This document shows positions 1-12,167 of a stretch of DNA of 64,000 bases, one piece after another. A program made the position numbers and the translations under genes. The stretch is from Coenobita brevimanus (taxonomy: Eukaryota; Arthropoda; Malacostraca; Decapoda; Coenobitidae). Every line of letters starts with the position of its first letter. The first letter of the stretch is position 1. The stretch is taken from positions 248,501 to 312,500 of the forward strand of contig CM064666.1 of assembly GCA_032717465.1 (NCBI GenBank), given 5' to 3'. Below the pieces are notes generated by a model that did no database searches, was not told the DNA's origin, and saw nothing but the letters and a program-made list of their open reading frames with translations.

Positions 1-982
1 CTGTCGTATTAGGTGGCAGAAACATGCACCTAATACGGCCATTTCCAGCAACCAAGTCCTTGTCGCACGGGTGGACAGGTGCATTGTCGAGCAGAAGGAG
101 AGCCTTTACCTGGTCGCGAGGGATTCCCAGTGTCTTCGTCTGGTACTGGATGACCTCCTTGACGAAGTGACGGTGAAACTAGTCTTTGAAAATCACAGCT
201 GTGAACCATGCCTTCAAAGAATGGTACCATACGACAGGAAGGACATCCATCACCCCACGAAGGCACCGAGGCTGCTTTGCACGGCCAACAACAACGGGCT
301 TAAGCCGGTGCATGCCGTTAGCACTGGCACAACACAAAGCAGATATCCGTTCCTTGGAAAGCTTGCGGCCAGGTACACGCTTCTCCGTCTCCTCGGCTAG
401 AGTGTTCGTTGGCACCGAGCGATAGAATAGGCCAGTTTCGTCTGCGTTATAGACTTGACCGAGAGTGAGGCCCTCCCTGTCGATCAAGCCTTTCACCTTG
501 TGCCGAAACTCGTCAACTCCATCCTCGTTAGCGTCCAATGCTTCGCCATGTGCTTTACGGTTAGTAAGGCCATGCCGCAACTTGAACGCGAAGAGCCAAC
601 CCTCGGATGCCTTGAAGTCTAGGGCGTCGTGAAGCCTTGCAAACTTCTCAGCAGCAGCCTTCAGCTCCGTTCCACGTACCATCACACCAGCTGCACGTTG
701 CTGTCGGTACCAAATCAACGTGGATCGGTCGATTTCTGCAAACTTGGGGGTAAACATAACCTTCCTTTCCACGTTGCGTTTGCTTCTCGACGAGAAGTCA
801 GCCGTGTACTGCATGAGCTTGTCTCGGGAACGTTTGATATCGAACAAATTCGACCGGGCCAGGTTAAACTCGCGGAGAATGCGGGAAGAAGACCAACCCG
901 CATCAACTTTCTCCAATATCTCCCTCTTCTTTTCCAGAGTCAACACCACTCTCTTCCTTTTCTCAGGTGGCGGGGCCATCAT
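1..982 (-). pseudogene. Tigger/pogo-type DNA transposase, broken and cut by the window edge
   Basis: The reading starts at ATG 980-982 (MMAPPPEKRKRVVL...). It holds an N-terminal Psq/CENP-B-type helix-turn-helix (RKRVVLTLEKKREILEKVD), a second CENP-B-like DNA-binding segment (region of SEGWLFAFKLRHGLTNRK) and the start of the DDE catalytic domain (VYNADETGLFY, first Asp). An in-frame TAG at 179-181 interrupts it. The same frame then continues to the window edge with the second catalytic segment (LLLLDNAPVHP). The third acidic residue would lie outside the window. The frame is also open upstream to 1522, but that part is unlike a transposase and overlaps the terminal repeat, so the start at 982 is preferred. 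The element lies downstream of the left RetSat gene. Family assignment rests on the motif order typical of pogo/Tigger transposases; inactivity follows from the stop. Confidence 0.87.
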
Positions 983-1267
983 CACACACACTAAGAGGAG
1001 GGCCGAGAGCAGCAGGAGGCCTTGCAGCAAGTACGGCACCACCACAAAAGCGAGCACGTGGGCAGTCATTACGAAGAGCGTAGGTCCAGTCGCGGTGAGA
1101 GACAGGCGGGAAGTGGGGAGGATGCAGCGGCGCTCTATCGGACGTCGGAGGAATGACAAACCAAAACAATGCTCTCCCACGGCGCGCGGCAAGTTCAAAT
1201 TACGGACGGCAAAAAATCGATTTATTTTTTTATTTTTTTGGGTTTTCGGACCATTTTGGGAATGTTT

Positions 1268-1342
1268 GATCCCAGGACGATAAGGTCCGGGTAGTGGGGA
1301 TGTTCGGTTATTGGGCGTCCGGATATTAGAGTGATTACTGTA
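1268..1342 (-). mobile_element. Terminal inverted repeat end and TA target site of the Tigger element
   Basis: Read on the minus strand, the element begins CAGTAATCACTCTAATATCC directly after a TA dinucleotide (1341-1342). A CAGT start and TA target duplication are the pattern of pogo/Tigger elements, and the transposase reads away from this end. The other end lies outside the window, so the repeat cannot be matched to its partner. Confidence 0.68.
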
Positions 1343-1667
1343 TTTGTTTGATACCGACATTTTCTTCTGTCGCAAGTGACTCCTAGCTGAGGGGGCAAAG
1401 CCTCTCAGACCCTTGTTTAATAGTATCAGACAAATTAACAAAGGAAATGCTATGGAAGAAAAGTCATTTATATAAACGAATACTACCAACTGCAAGGAAA
1501 AATTTATTAGTATCTTCTGCAAATGGGTTTGTAAACCATAAACCCAAAAAGTGAAGGGAAAACAAGAGCACTGAATATGGACACAGTTCCATAGACACTT
1601 TTTTTTTTATAAAGGTTGATGCATAGGAGAATAGATGACAAGATTTTATATGCTTCCTCAAAAAATT

Positions 1668-1700
<33 letters not shown>

Positions 1701-1744
1701 CTTTTGCAGTTTAGTGTGTTATATCCACATAATAAGGATGTGAG
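1343..1744. other. Non-coding stretch with a long poly(A) run
   Basis: No gene is seen. An uninterrupted A-run of about 27 bases lies at 1672-1698, possibly the tail of a retroposed copy, but no body upstream was recognised. Confidence 0.5.
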
Positions 1745-1950
1745 TTCAGAATGGGGATGGAGAATGAGAGACTGGCTAGAAGAGTGTATATGAGTGTGGA
1801 TGGGGAGGCCAAGGATGAGATGGAGGGATGGGATGAAGGGATATATGAGGGAGTAGGATGTTAGCTGGAAGAAGGGCAGCAAACTGGCAAAAGACAGGGT
1901 GACATTAAGGCGATTTGTTTGTAGTCACCTCTTGTGAGATTATAGGATCA
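1745..1950 (+). repeat. RTE-like LINE 3'-end copy
   Basis: Diverged, 5'-truncated copy of a family found more than 20 times here. The sense strand is purine-rich (gatgagatggagggatggga) and ends in the tail 'gatttgtttgtagtcacc'. See 32165-32420 for the coding interpretation. Confidence 0.7.
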
Positions 1951-2237
1951 AGCTACAGACAGATAGGCAGTCAGATCACAGGCTGGGACAGGGAATATTT
2001 TCAGCTTTCACAAGACCAACTGATGTGTCATATGAACACTCCCTCTAATACCATTACACCAATCCTGAATAAAACTACCAAAGCATGTATTCAGTAGTTA
2101 CAGTGAGTATTAATGCCAGTATGGTAACATGTGAAGGTCCCATGTGAGTTAATTCATCATTTAGGAGAGGTTGGAGCACTGAGAGATGCAGTTTCATTTT
2201 CCCTGCCCACAATATAAACTAAAGCATTTATTTTGGC

Positions 2238-2480
2238 TAGATGGAGAATGGGAGACTGACTGAAAGAGTGTGTATGAGTGAGGTGGACTGGGATAATGGG
2301 AGGAACAGACCGAGGATGAGATGGAGGGATAGAGTGGAGAGATATATGAGAGAGGGGATGTGAGTTGGAGGGAGGGCGGCCAAATAGGACGAGGGCAGGG
2401 CGACATGAATATGATTTGTTTGTAGCCACCCCTTATGGTATTATGGCTTCTGACTATAGGTAGATAAATAGTTGGATTGA
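2238..2480 (+). repeat. RTE-like LINE 3'-end copy
   Basis: Same family, ending 'gtagccaccccttatggt' with GATA-like repeats at the end. It lies just downstream of exon 12 of the left RetSat gene. The stretch 1951-2237 between the two copies shows nothing recognisable. Confidence 0.78.
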
Positions 2481-2519
2481 TAGATACATGGATAGACAGA
2501 TATTGTGGCTATTGTTCAC

Positions 2520-2670
2520 CTGGTATGTCAGTCTTGGGGCGGAGGATAGCGTTGTTCCAGAAAGAGTAGTGTTCGCTGGTGTGGTCAAGGCCGAAGATTT
2601 GTCCCTTCGATGTGCCCAGGTAATGGCGGATGGATACAGGCGTGCCGATGCTGATATAGTCAATGTGCTC
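2520..2670 (-). CDS. Left RetSat paralog, exon 12
   Basis: 151 nt, acceptor CCAG before GAG CAC ATT, donor GTGAAC. Encodes [18 protein letters not shown] and ends PKTDIPG; about 38 of 51 residues match the right paralog's exon 12 by eye. Confidence 0.93.
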
Positions 2671-3678
2671 CTGGCCACGGAAAGAAACCAGACGACACAC
2701 AATCACACATTAAGGTTCCATGTCTGACACGATCAGATTTTTTTTTCCCCATCTGCTACTGGTTTCATATAATCCAGTACTACCTGTTTCATAATCGGAT
2801 TGTTGGCGACTTACACTAGCAACCTAACTGCTTTTGCCTGGTGAGAAGTTTGACTAGACTCCCAGCAGAATGAAAAACAAGACCTACCAAAGGGTGGATG
2901 AGTGGAGTACGTGGAGCTCGTTACCCTCGGTCGGCAATCCACCTTGGAGAACGAGTACTCTCATTTCAACCCCACACAGCCAGGCCTATAGTGCCCAGGG
3001 CCAGGGATCTTATACCCCTGTCCATCGGCTAGTGGTGTGCCCTCCCATGACTTCGGAGGTTTGAGAAAGCTTATCATTTGAATACATGAACACCACCTAA
3101 CTTACTAAATATTTTCCTGCGGTACAGGAAACCGTTTAGCTCATCACTCAACGAGGAGACACTTAAAGGCACCGAGTGAGTGGATGGTAGGTGCTCCAGC
3201 CTACCAAACAGTCATGAGTGTTAGTTTTTGCTGTATAAGTCCTTGCAGGGAGATGCAGGAGGATTACGGGACTTGGATATGCCAACTATGTAGTGTCAGA
3301 AAAAAAAAAAAAAAAAAAAAAAAGCTATCTACTGTGCTTAGCTCCGTCTATAGAAATATTACACTTGACAAATCAACAAAAATTATATCTCTACCAGTGT
3401 GCATCTCAAATTAGGCTATTCAACTTTTTCGCTACGCATTGGTCAAACCCCTGGGAGGATACTTATTTCTCTAAGTGTAGCCTACATCGTGAGACTGGAA
3501 GTGTGTATCCTCACCCTGATGTCTGGGAAGAGCTTACACGCCTGCTCAACCGCCTTGTGGCCAAAGGTGTTCTTGATAATCTCGTATTCCTCGCCTCGCC
3601 TCATCACAGGACGCTTCTCCCACTCTGACACCCACTCGTATGGCATCACCGACGTTAGGGACAGGGTGGTTTTGCCTA

Positions 3679-3710
<32 letters not shown>

Positions 3711-6700
3711 ACGCATCACGATCTTACTCCTTTTCATCGTATTCATTCTAATGCTATTCATCTTCATCAACTTTATCTTTACATTGAATAAAAATCATAA
3801 CAGCAAGAACACACTTTAAAAAACCATGATTTAAGTAAAGGAATTATTGTAGCTTTTTCTAAACACAAAAGGTCTTTCTTGTGCGTATAAATTATCTAGA
3901 AGGATCAAGACTAAATTAACAGACAGCATAACAACTACGAAAGTACGTTACAGGATGAGGTAGTGGGATTGGGAGGGTAACTGAGGATGAGGTGACGGGA
4001 AGAGACCGACCGAGAATGAAGTGGAGGGAGAAATGGAGGCCAAGGATGAGGTGGAGGGGAAGAGGGAGGCAGAGGATGAGGTGGAGGGAGAGAGGGGGAC
4101 CAAGGATGAGGTGAAGGGGGAGAGGGGGGATGAAGGATGTGGTGAAGGGGGAGAGGGGGACCGAGGATGAGGTGGACGGAGAGAGAGAGTCATTATACAC
4201 ACCAGGAAATCGCATCTCCCACAGCGGGTCTTTGGTGGATGAGAAAGACAGGAACATCAGGGGAATGTCCTTCTTCATCGCCTCCTCTCGGCTCAGACTT
4301 AGATAATTTTCCATCAGCTGTGAAACAGAGAAAGTAGTAGTAGCAGTAGTAGTAGCACCAGTAGTAGTAGTAGTAGCAGTAGTAGTAGTAGTGGTGGTAG
4401 CAGAAGCAGCAGCAGTAGTAGTAGTAGGCAAAAGGCTTCCACTTCAACAAACAAGACTTTATTGACGCCATAGCCTTGAGATATGGGTGACCAATAGAGA
4501 ACCTACCTCAACACTGTGCCTGTGGCACTGCCTTTGATGCAAACCATGCAATGGTATGCAAGAAGGGAGGCTTTGTTTGCATCCGACACGATGAAGTACG
4601 TGACCTCACTGCCAAAATGCTGCAGGAAATATGCCATGATGTCACGATTGAGCCAGCTCTGCTACCCCTGGACGGCGAGCACTTCACCCACAGAACAGCA
4701 AACACATCAAATGATGCAAGAGTGGATGTCAGTGCTACTGCTCGAGGTTTCTGGACACTTGGACAGAGGGCGTTCTTCGACATCAGGATATTCGATCCTA
4801 TGGCAGCATGTCACCGTGAACTGTCTCTCGAAGCTGCACACAAAAGGAATGAACAAGAAATAAACAGAAACTACCAAGAAAGGATCCAACATGTGGACCA
4901 CGGTCGATTCACTGCCCTTGTGTTCACAGCATCAGGTGGGATGAGTCCAGAGGCTGTGAGATTCTACTCGAGACTGGCAGAGGTTCTTTCTGAGAAGAAA
5001 CGTCAACCGCATAGTTGTGTTATGGCCTGGATGAGATGTCGACTGCCATTCTCCCTCGTGAGGTCTGCTCTGCTATGTCTCAGAGGCACAAGATCATCAG
5101 CCCTCAGGCCTGTCTCTCTGGCGGGTATGGATTACGAAGCTCGTACAGTGGTCGAGAGTCGCATAGACCAGCGACTCCAATAGTTGAATGTCTTTATTTA
5201 CACTGTAATATCAGTAAATATAATAGTAATAGTAGATGGTTGGTCAGCACAGCCGTTGGCGTGCTTGGGGCCAACGGATTGTAATATGAGGGTTAGTGTT
5301 AACCTTCACATTACAACTCTAATTGGTGAACTGTATTAGCAAGGTTGTTGCTGATCTTCACAATATAATTCACCAATGGATGGAGATTTAAAAAAAAAAA
5401 GTAGTAGTGGTAGGCTAGTAGTAGTAGTAGTTGTAGTAGTAGTAGTAGCAGTAGTAGTAGCATAATAAATTGCAATCTCTTCTTGACTGCTCATCTGTAG
5501 CAAGAGATGAACACCACAAAATGATGCTAGTCACGAAGAAGTGTTGTGGAAAGGATATAGAGCTATAATTAACAAAATAAAAATAAAAAAATACCCTCCA
5601 AGCTAAGGGGGAGGAACTAAAAAAAAAAAAAAAAGAAAGAAAGGCAAGGAAAATAATGAAACAGGCCAGAAACGGGAAGAAACAAAGGCCAGAAAAAGAA
5701 AGATAGAAAGGCCAGAAAAAAAGAAACAAAGGCCAGAAAAAAGAAAGAAACAAAGGCCAGAAAATAGAAAGAAAGGCCAGAAAAAAGAAAGAAACAAAGG
5801 CTAGAAAATAGAAAGAAAGAAAGGCCAGAAATAAGAAAGGCCAGAAAAAAGAAACAAAGGCCAGAAAAAGGAAAGAAACAAAGGCCAGAAAATAGAAAGA
5901 AACAAAGGCCAGAAAAAAGAAACAAAGGCCAGTAAAAAGAAAGATAGGCGAGAAAAAAGAAAGAAACAAGGCCCGGAAAAAGGAAGAAACAAAGGCAGAA
6001 AAAAGAAAGAAACAAAGGCCAGAAAAAATCATCAAACGCCAGAAAAAAGAAAGAAACACAGGTCAGAAAAAGGAAGAAACAAAGGCCTCACCTGGTCTAT
6101 ATTATTTTCAGAGTATATCCATGCGTTTCTCTTCCGTATGATATTCAGATTTTCCGCTGAAGTGTTGATGCCGACGAAGACAGTCAAGCAGCTGATACTG
6201 TGTGGGTGTGACAGGACGAAAGGCCATAGGCAAGATTTGGATGCGATGGACTTAGGCAGTAGACTTTCCATGGTATTGAACACCCCTGGAACATTGAACA
6301 TCGTGCTGAACACCCCTGGAACACTGAACATGGTACTGAACACCTCTGGAACACTGAACATTGTGTTGAACACCCCTGGAACACTGAACATTGTACTGAA
6401 CACCCCTGGAATATTGTACTGAACACCTCTGGAACACTGAACATTGTACTGAACACCCCTGGAACACTGAACATTGTACTGAACACCCCTGGAACACTGA
6501 ACATTGTACTGAACACCCCTGGAACACTGAACATTGTACTGAACACCCCTGGAACACTGAACATTGTACTGAACACCCCTGGAACCCACCTGCATCGGAA
6601 ATGACTAAGGGAGCAGCAAGGGTGACCACATCGCCTCCCTTCTTCACCTCCACCCCCACCACCCGTCCCTCCCTCACCAGAATCTGAGTTACCTGAAAGT

Positions 6701-9700
6701 ATGTGACGGAAATTATTAGTCTTTTCACTGCTACAGGTAATGGCCGATTCACGCGACCCGTTTCGGTTCTGACAGGCAGTCCGGTGGCTAGAAGCCGTCG
6801 ATATTTCTGACATGCATTCTAATGTAGCTGTTCACATGACCCGTCGAGCTGACGGCAGCACCCGTCCGTCAGCCGACCAACATGTCACGGATATCTTCTC
6901 GAGAAATCCTGGCCGGCTAGCTGGCGACTTGGCGCCAGCCTGTCGGGTTGGTGATGACTCATGTGAACAAGGGCACGTAGCGTACCCGTCCATTCCACGG
7001 CTCACTGTTACCGCCTTGTCCATGTAGATAACACATACAGTTCATTGTTTGGCATCATGGACGAAAGGCTGATTGAACTTGTGTGTTCTTATGAAGAGTT
7101 ATTTGATATGACTATCAAGAAGTAGTGATAATCTGCATAAAGATAAGATATTGAATGCAACTGGCGAGGAAGTAAACAAACCAGGTGAATGTGTCAATAG
7201 TTTATAATACATGAAATTATAACTCATAATCTTTGCAGGTAAAATTCACTGTTTTTCTTGCCTTAATACAGGATATGCTGTATCAATCTCAGGGCACTGC
7301 TCCAGCAGGACTACTGAAAAATTTTACATCACCATCTGCCAGTTCTTTATGCAGGGTCCAGAATTCTCTCTTGAACCTTCTCTTTGGTCCCTACATGTCA
7401 ACAAGTGGGTTGGTGGAGGGTTAGTGCCCCTCCCTGTAAAACAACTAACTCAAAGTCAAATGGCCACCCCTTCCGGGATTATGGCGTCTGGCAGTAGGTA
7501 GATAGTAGATAGACCTTCTCTTTTTCAATGACTGGTGTACCCATAACCTTTTCCTCCTTCCACGAACTTTTTCTTTCTCCTCTTCCTCTAATTGCAGAGC
7601 AGTTGCCGTCAAATTACTTGGAGACCGATCAACCATGATCCTCACGCAACAATGAGCACACACTGAATGACAATGCCGGACGGACCGGGAACGCGTCATG
7701 TGAAACACAACATTCTGACGGCGTCAAGCCGGCGGACTGCCTGTTGGAACCAAAACGGGTCGTGTGAATCGAGCTTAATTGTGAAATATCCGCCGTGGCA
7801 ACCAAGGGCACCACAACACCCCCAGGAGGCGACAATGGAGGGGTGTGTAGGGTGCGCTCACAGTCCGTGCAATATGGGCGTATGTCCCATATGGCCGCAC
7901 GCCCCTATTCCACGGACAGCACCTGGCACAGACATCTCAGTCCGGGTGTGTTACCCTCTGGTCGAGCCGGCCCTCACCAGGATTGGGGTGGAGCTGAAAA
8001 CCCAGCTTCTGGCAGCACCGCAGTGACGGCCTGTAGCCGCACATATCAAGAGACGGCCTGTAGCCGCTCGAATACAGCGACAGCCTGTAGCTGCACAATA
8101 CAGCGACGGCCTGTAGCCACGCATAAAAAGAAATGGCCTGTAGCTGCTCCAAGCGCTGCCTACCCTCCCTGCAGAACCAGTGATGGCCTGCAGCCGCACT
8201 TGGGGAAGGAGCAGTATGCCCCCTCTCCTTCTGCAGTGGCCTCGGGGAGCATGACACCGGTGACGGCCTGTAGCCACACCTGTAGTCAGGAGATGGCCTG
8301 TAGCAGCTCCTCGCCTACATGTCGCTCCTCATACAGGACACCGGCAACAGTCTGTAGTCATGCCCATGGACAAGTGACAGCCAGCAGCCACACTCCATCC
8401 ATGGTCCCATCAGGGAGTCGGGCCCCGTTGACAGCTGGTAGCCGCACCGACAGGAAAGGGACAGCCTATAGCCGCCCTCCTCCTGTTGCCCAAGAGACCT
8501 TGGCGACGGCCTGTAGCCGTGCCAGGGAGAGACACCCTAAAAGTCTCTCACCCCGTGTGACTTCACGACGTGAGGGCAACCCTTGCTCAGCCCGCCCATC
8601 CTGTGGCAGAGCGAGTTGCGCCTCTATCCCTCCAACCCAAGGCAGCCCACGAAAGGAAAATTTCAGTCTAGTGGACTGGTTGAGTGGACCCGTGTTATCC
8701 CCGGGGGTTTACGCCCTCCAGCCAGCGCCAGAGAGAAAGCAGACCCTGACGGACTCCTGCTGAAGGTGACGTCGCAGTCTGACCCTGACGGCGGCGCAGC
8801 GGGAGCAAGACTGCAGGCAACGGACCCTGGACGGCCCCCCCAGTACCCCGGGGCATGACCCTCCCAGTCCCAGGCGAAGGCAACGCCCTTCCCCTACCCG
8901 ACGCCGACAGGGGCACCTGCAGGAGCTATTTGGCCCAGTCCAAAGGGCCAGACCCCCATACCCAGCCCCACCAGCGAGGGGCCCTTTACCACCCCCGACC
9001 CCAGCCCACCACGAGTGACGACACCTCTGCGGGTGGTTCCGTGGCCTCTGGAGAAAGCAACACCAGAGATGGTCCCACCAACACCTGGCCGGCACCTGCT
9101 AATCCCCAGGCCACCTCTGCTCGGGCCGAGCTCTCGACGATCCCCCACCAAATAGTGACTATAACACAAGAACCGTATGTGAACAGTGCAAATAGTGAGT
9201 GACAAAGACAGTGTTCCCCTCATAAATACCCCGTTTACGCACACCTGTGTATTCATAATATCAGAGACGCTACTCCACCGTCACTTATTATAAAGAGGGA
9301 CACTGACACATATCTTGAAGAGACAGGCAACCCTATATTAAAACTGTGTATAACCTCGAGCCAAGTATTTACAGTGTCTGTCCTATATCCTCGCGACTGT
9401 GAGTATCCTGCAAGATACACCTGATACACCTGCCAGTCCGAGTCCTGTCTAACACTCCTTGACATTGTATAGAGTACTGGGTGACTTGTTTGTATTGTAA
9501 GGAAAGGCTTAGTAATATACGTATAAAGCAGCTGTCCAGAGTTTATATACCCTGTTCCTCTTGTGGTGTATCCTAGCTCCGGTCTAGAAAAGGAACTCGG
9601 CTATAGAATAGGCGTTCCTAGGACGGGAAGCCGCCTTAAAAACACCTAGCATAACAAATTGCTCACTTCAGCTGGTCGCTCCCGGAGGTCTTTTGTTGAT

Positions 9701-10891
9701 ATTTTGTGGTAGGATTGTCATGTGGTAGCGTGGTGCATGAAGCGAGTGTGGTGTGTGGTTGGATTAACGTGAGTAAAATAGATTGTTTGTGAGGTGTGTT
9801 TTGTGTTGGTGTACTGGCAGGGAAGGGAGGTGGCCACACTGCAGTCTGGCTGGGTGTCCTGGATGTACTTGTGTCTCTCTGGGTAGTGTAGCTTCTAAGG
9901 GGTGGATGTTTGGTGATGGTTTTTGGTGGATCCTGTTTTGGTTTTGGATGGCTGTGGTGGTGCGTGTTTGTCTGTGAACTTGCTGTGTTGGGTGAAGCAA
10001 GGGTGGACGTTCCTTATATAAGTGTAATGTTGAGTGGTTGAGCACAATACATATATAGTAGAGGTGCTGATGTACATCCAGTGTGTGTGTCCAGTGTGTA
10101 TGTGCCTAGTGTGTATATGTGTATGTGTTTAGTGTGTGTGTCCAGTGTGTGTGTCTAGTGTGTGTGTCTAGTGTGTATGTGTATAATGTGTATACGTGTA
10201 TGTGTCTAGTGTGTATGTGTTTAGTGTGTGTCTAGTGTGTGTGTCTAGTGTGTATGTGTCTAGTGTGTATGTGTTTAGTGTGTATCTAGTGTGTGTGTCC
10301 AGTGTGTGTGGGCATAATTCATATATAGTAGAGGTGTTTATGTATACCTAGTTTGTGTGTCCAATCTGGTTTTAACGATACATACATACATAGAAAGATG
10401 ATCGTTCTGGGATTAGAGAAGTGAAGGACGTAGTGTTTAGAGGTGAAACTGGAGTGACGTGTGAGTTGGTGTAGGGGGTTAGGAGAAGAGGTGAGGGGGT
10501 GGAAGGAATAGCATGGTGAAGTGAGGAGGTGAAGTGAAATCTATCTATCCATCTATTGCCAGACGCCTTAATACCATACGGGGTGGCCACAAACAAATTG
10601 CCTCCACGGCGCCCCGTCCCCCGCCATTTCACTGCCCTGCTCCCAACTCGCACCCCCTTCTCTCATATACCTCTCCACTCCATCCCTCCATCTCATCTTT
10701 GGCCTCCCCCTCCACCTCACTCACATACACTCTCCACGTCAGTCTCTCACCCTGCATCCTCTCCACATGAAGTGAGATGCTGGAGAGATAAAATAGTGAA
10801 TGGATGGGAAATAGTAGAGATGAGGATGTGAAGAAAGAGTATACTGAGAAGAGGAGGAAGAAGAAGAAGAAAGAAAAGACCGACAAGGAGG

Positions 10892-10948
<57 letters not shown>

Positions 10949-11011
10949 GGAATACAAGATGTCTTGGAAGGAGATTAAGAAAGTAACAAAAGGTAATAGG
11001 GAAAGTATTAA

Positions 11012-11053
<42 letters not shown>

Positions 11054-11875
11054 TACCTCCGCCCTCACTAGAACTTTGCCTCCCGCTTCCTCTATTACCG
11101 GAATCATATTGAAGGCGATCTCCGAAGACCCCCCTACAGGGTACATGGCCCCGTCTGCAAAGAAAACGGGATCTGGAATTATTTGAAACTTTAAATACTT
11201 TTCCTTATAACTAAAAAATAAATAGATTAAAAAAATAAATAATGAGGTAAGCAGGGAAGGATATTAAAGATTTATTAACTGTCAAAAGGAAGAGGGAATT
11301 GTCAAAGCGAACAGGGTATTGCCAAATCTATAACTACACTTTTTTTTAAAGGCAAAGAAGAAGGAACCCAAGGCCAGAAACCCGCACAATTGTTCCCTCC
11401 AAGAAAAAACAAAAACAAGATGACAGAGCTCTATCTTGGCCCAAAATTACCATCCTTCCATCTTGAATACCGAATTGTGACAAGAGAGTAAAGCTAGAAT
11501 ATGATGCAAGTCACGAAGAAGTGCTGTGGAAAGGATGTAGAGCCACAGTACTGTCCTTTTCGGCTACTGAGAAGACTAGAAGAGGATGCAAATCACGAAG
11601 AAGTGCTGTGGAAAGGATGTAGAGCCACAGAACTCTCTCCTAAACCCCACCTTTGCAGTAGTGAGAGAGGTTGAGCGACAGGATAGGGTGCAAGTCACGA
11701 AGAAGTGCTGTGGAAGGGATGTATTCGGTCACTGACAGCTAGAATAGGGTGCAAGTCACGAAGAAGTGCTGTGGAAAGGATGTAGAGCCACAGTACTGTC
11801 TAATTCGGCTACTGAGAAGGCTAGAACACGATGCAAGTCACGAGGAAGTGCTGGGGAAAGGATGTAGACAACTTG

Positions 11876-11924
<49 letters not shown>

Positions 11925-12119
11925 ACCCCACCTTTGCAGTAGTGAGAGAGGATGAGAGCCAGGATAGGGAAGGCTGCTTTGCTGAGAGGCGTGCCGAAGT
12001 CTCCATAGGCGTAGCAAAGGATGTCACGCAGTTCCTGAGTTTGCACCATCTCCTGAGAAAGAATGAAAGAGAGGGAGTGAGCAAGGAAATTCATCATCAT
12101 CATCATCATCATCATCATT

Positions 12120-12167
<48 letters not shown>

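Larger units (their letters stand above)
6741..7774 (-). mobile_element. PIF/Harbinger-like DNA transposon remnant
   Basis: Inverted ends match: plus strand 6741-6785 (ccgattcacgcgacccgttt) and 7731-7774 read in reverse (CGATTCACACGACCCGTTTT), with further similarity inward. A transposase start lies inside. The element sits 48 bases upstream of exon 8 of the left RetSat gene, in intron 7, and is internally deleted because the two ends are only about 1 kb apart. No clean 3-bp target duplication could be fixed. Confidence 0.68.

Noticed and set aside
983..1522. Extension of the transposase frame to 447 codons
   Set aside because: The upstream part crosses the Tigger terminal repeat and lacks transposase character; the ATG at 982 fits the family N-terminus.
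5415..6059. Phe/Leu-rich 214-codon frame resembling a membrane protein
   Set aside because: Polypyrimidine strand of the 24-bp minisatellite.
10804..10986. Lys/Glu/Arg-rich coiled-coil-like frame
   Set aside because: Encoded by the (GA)n microsatellite.
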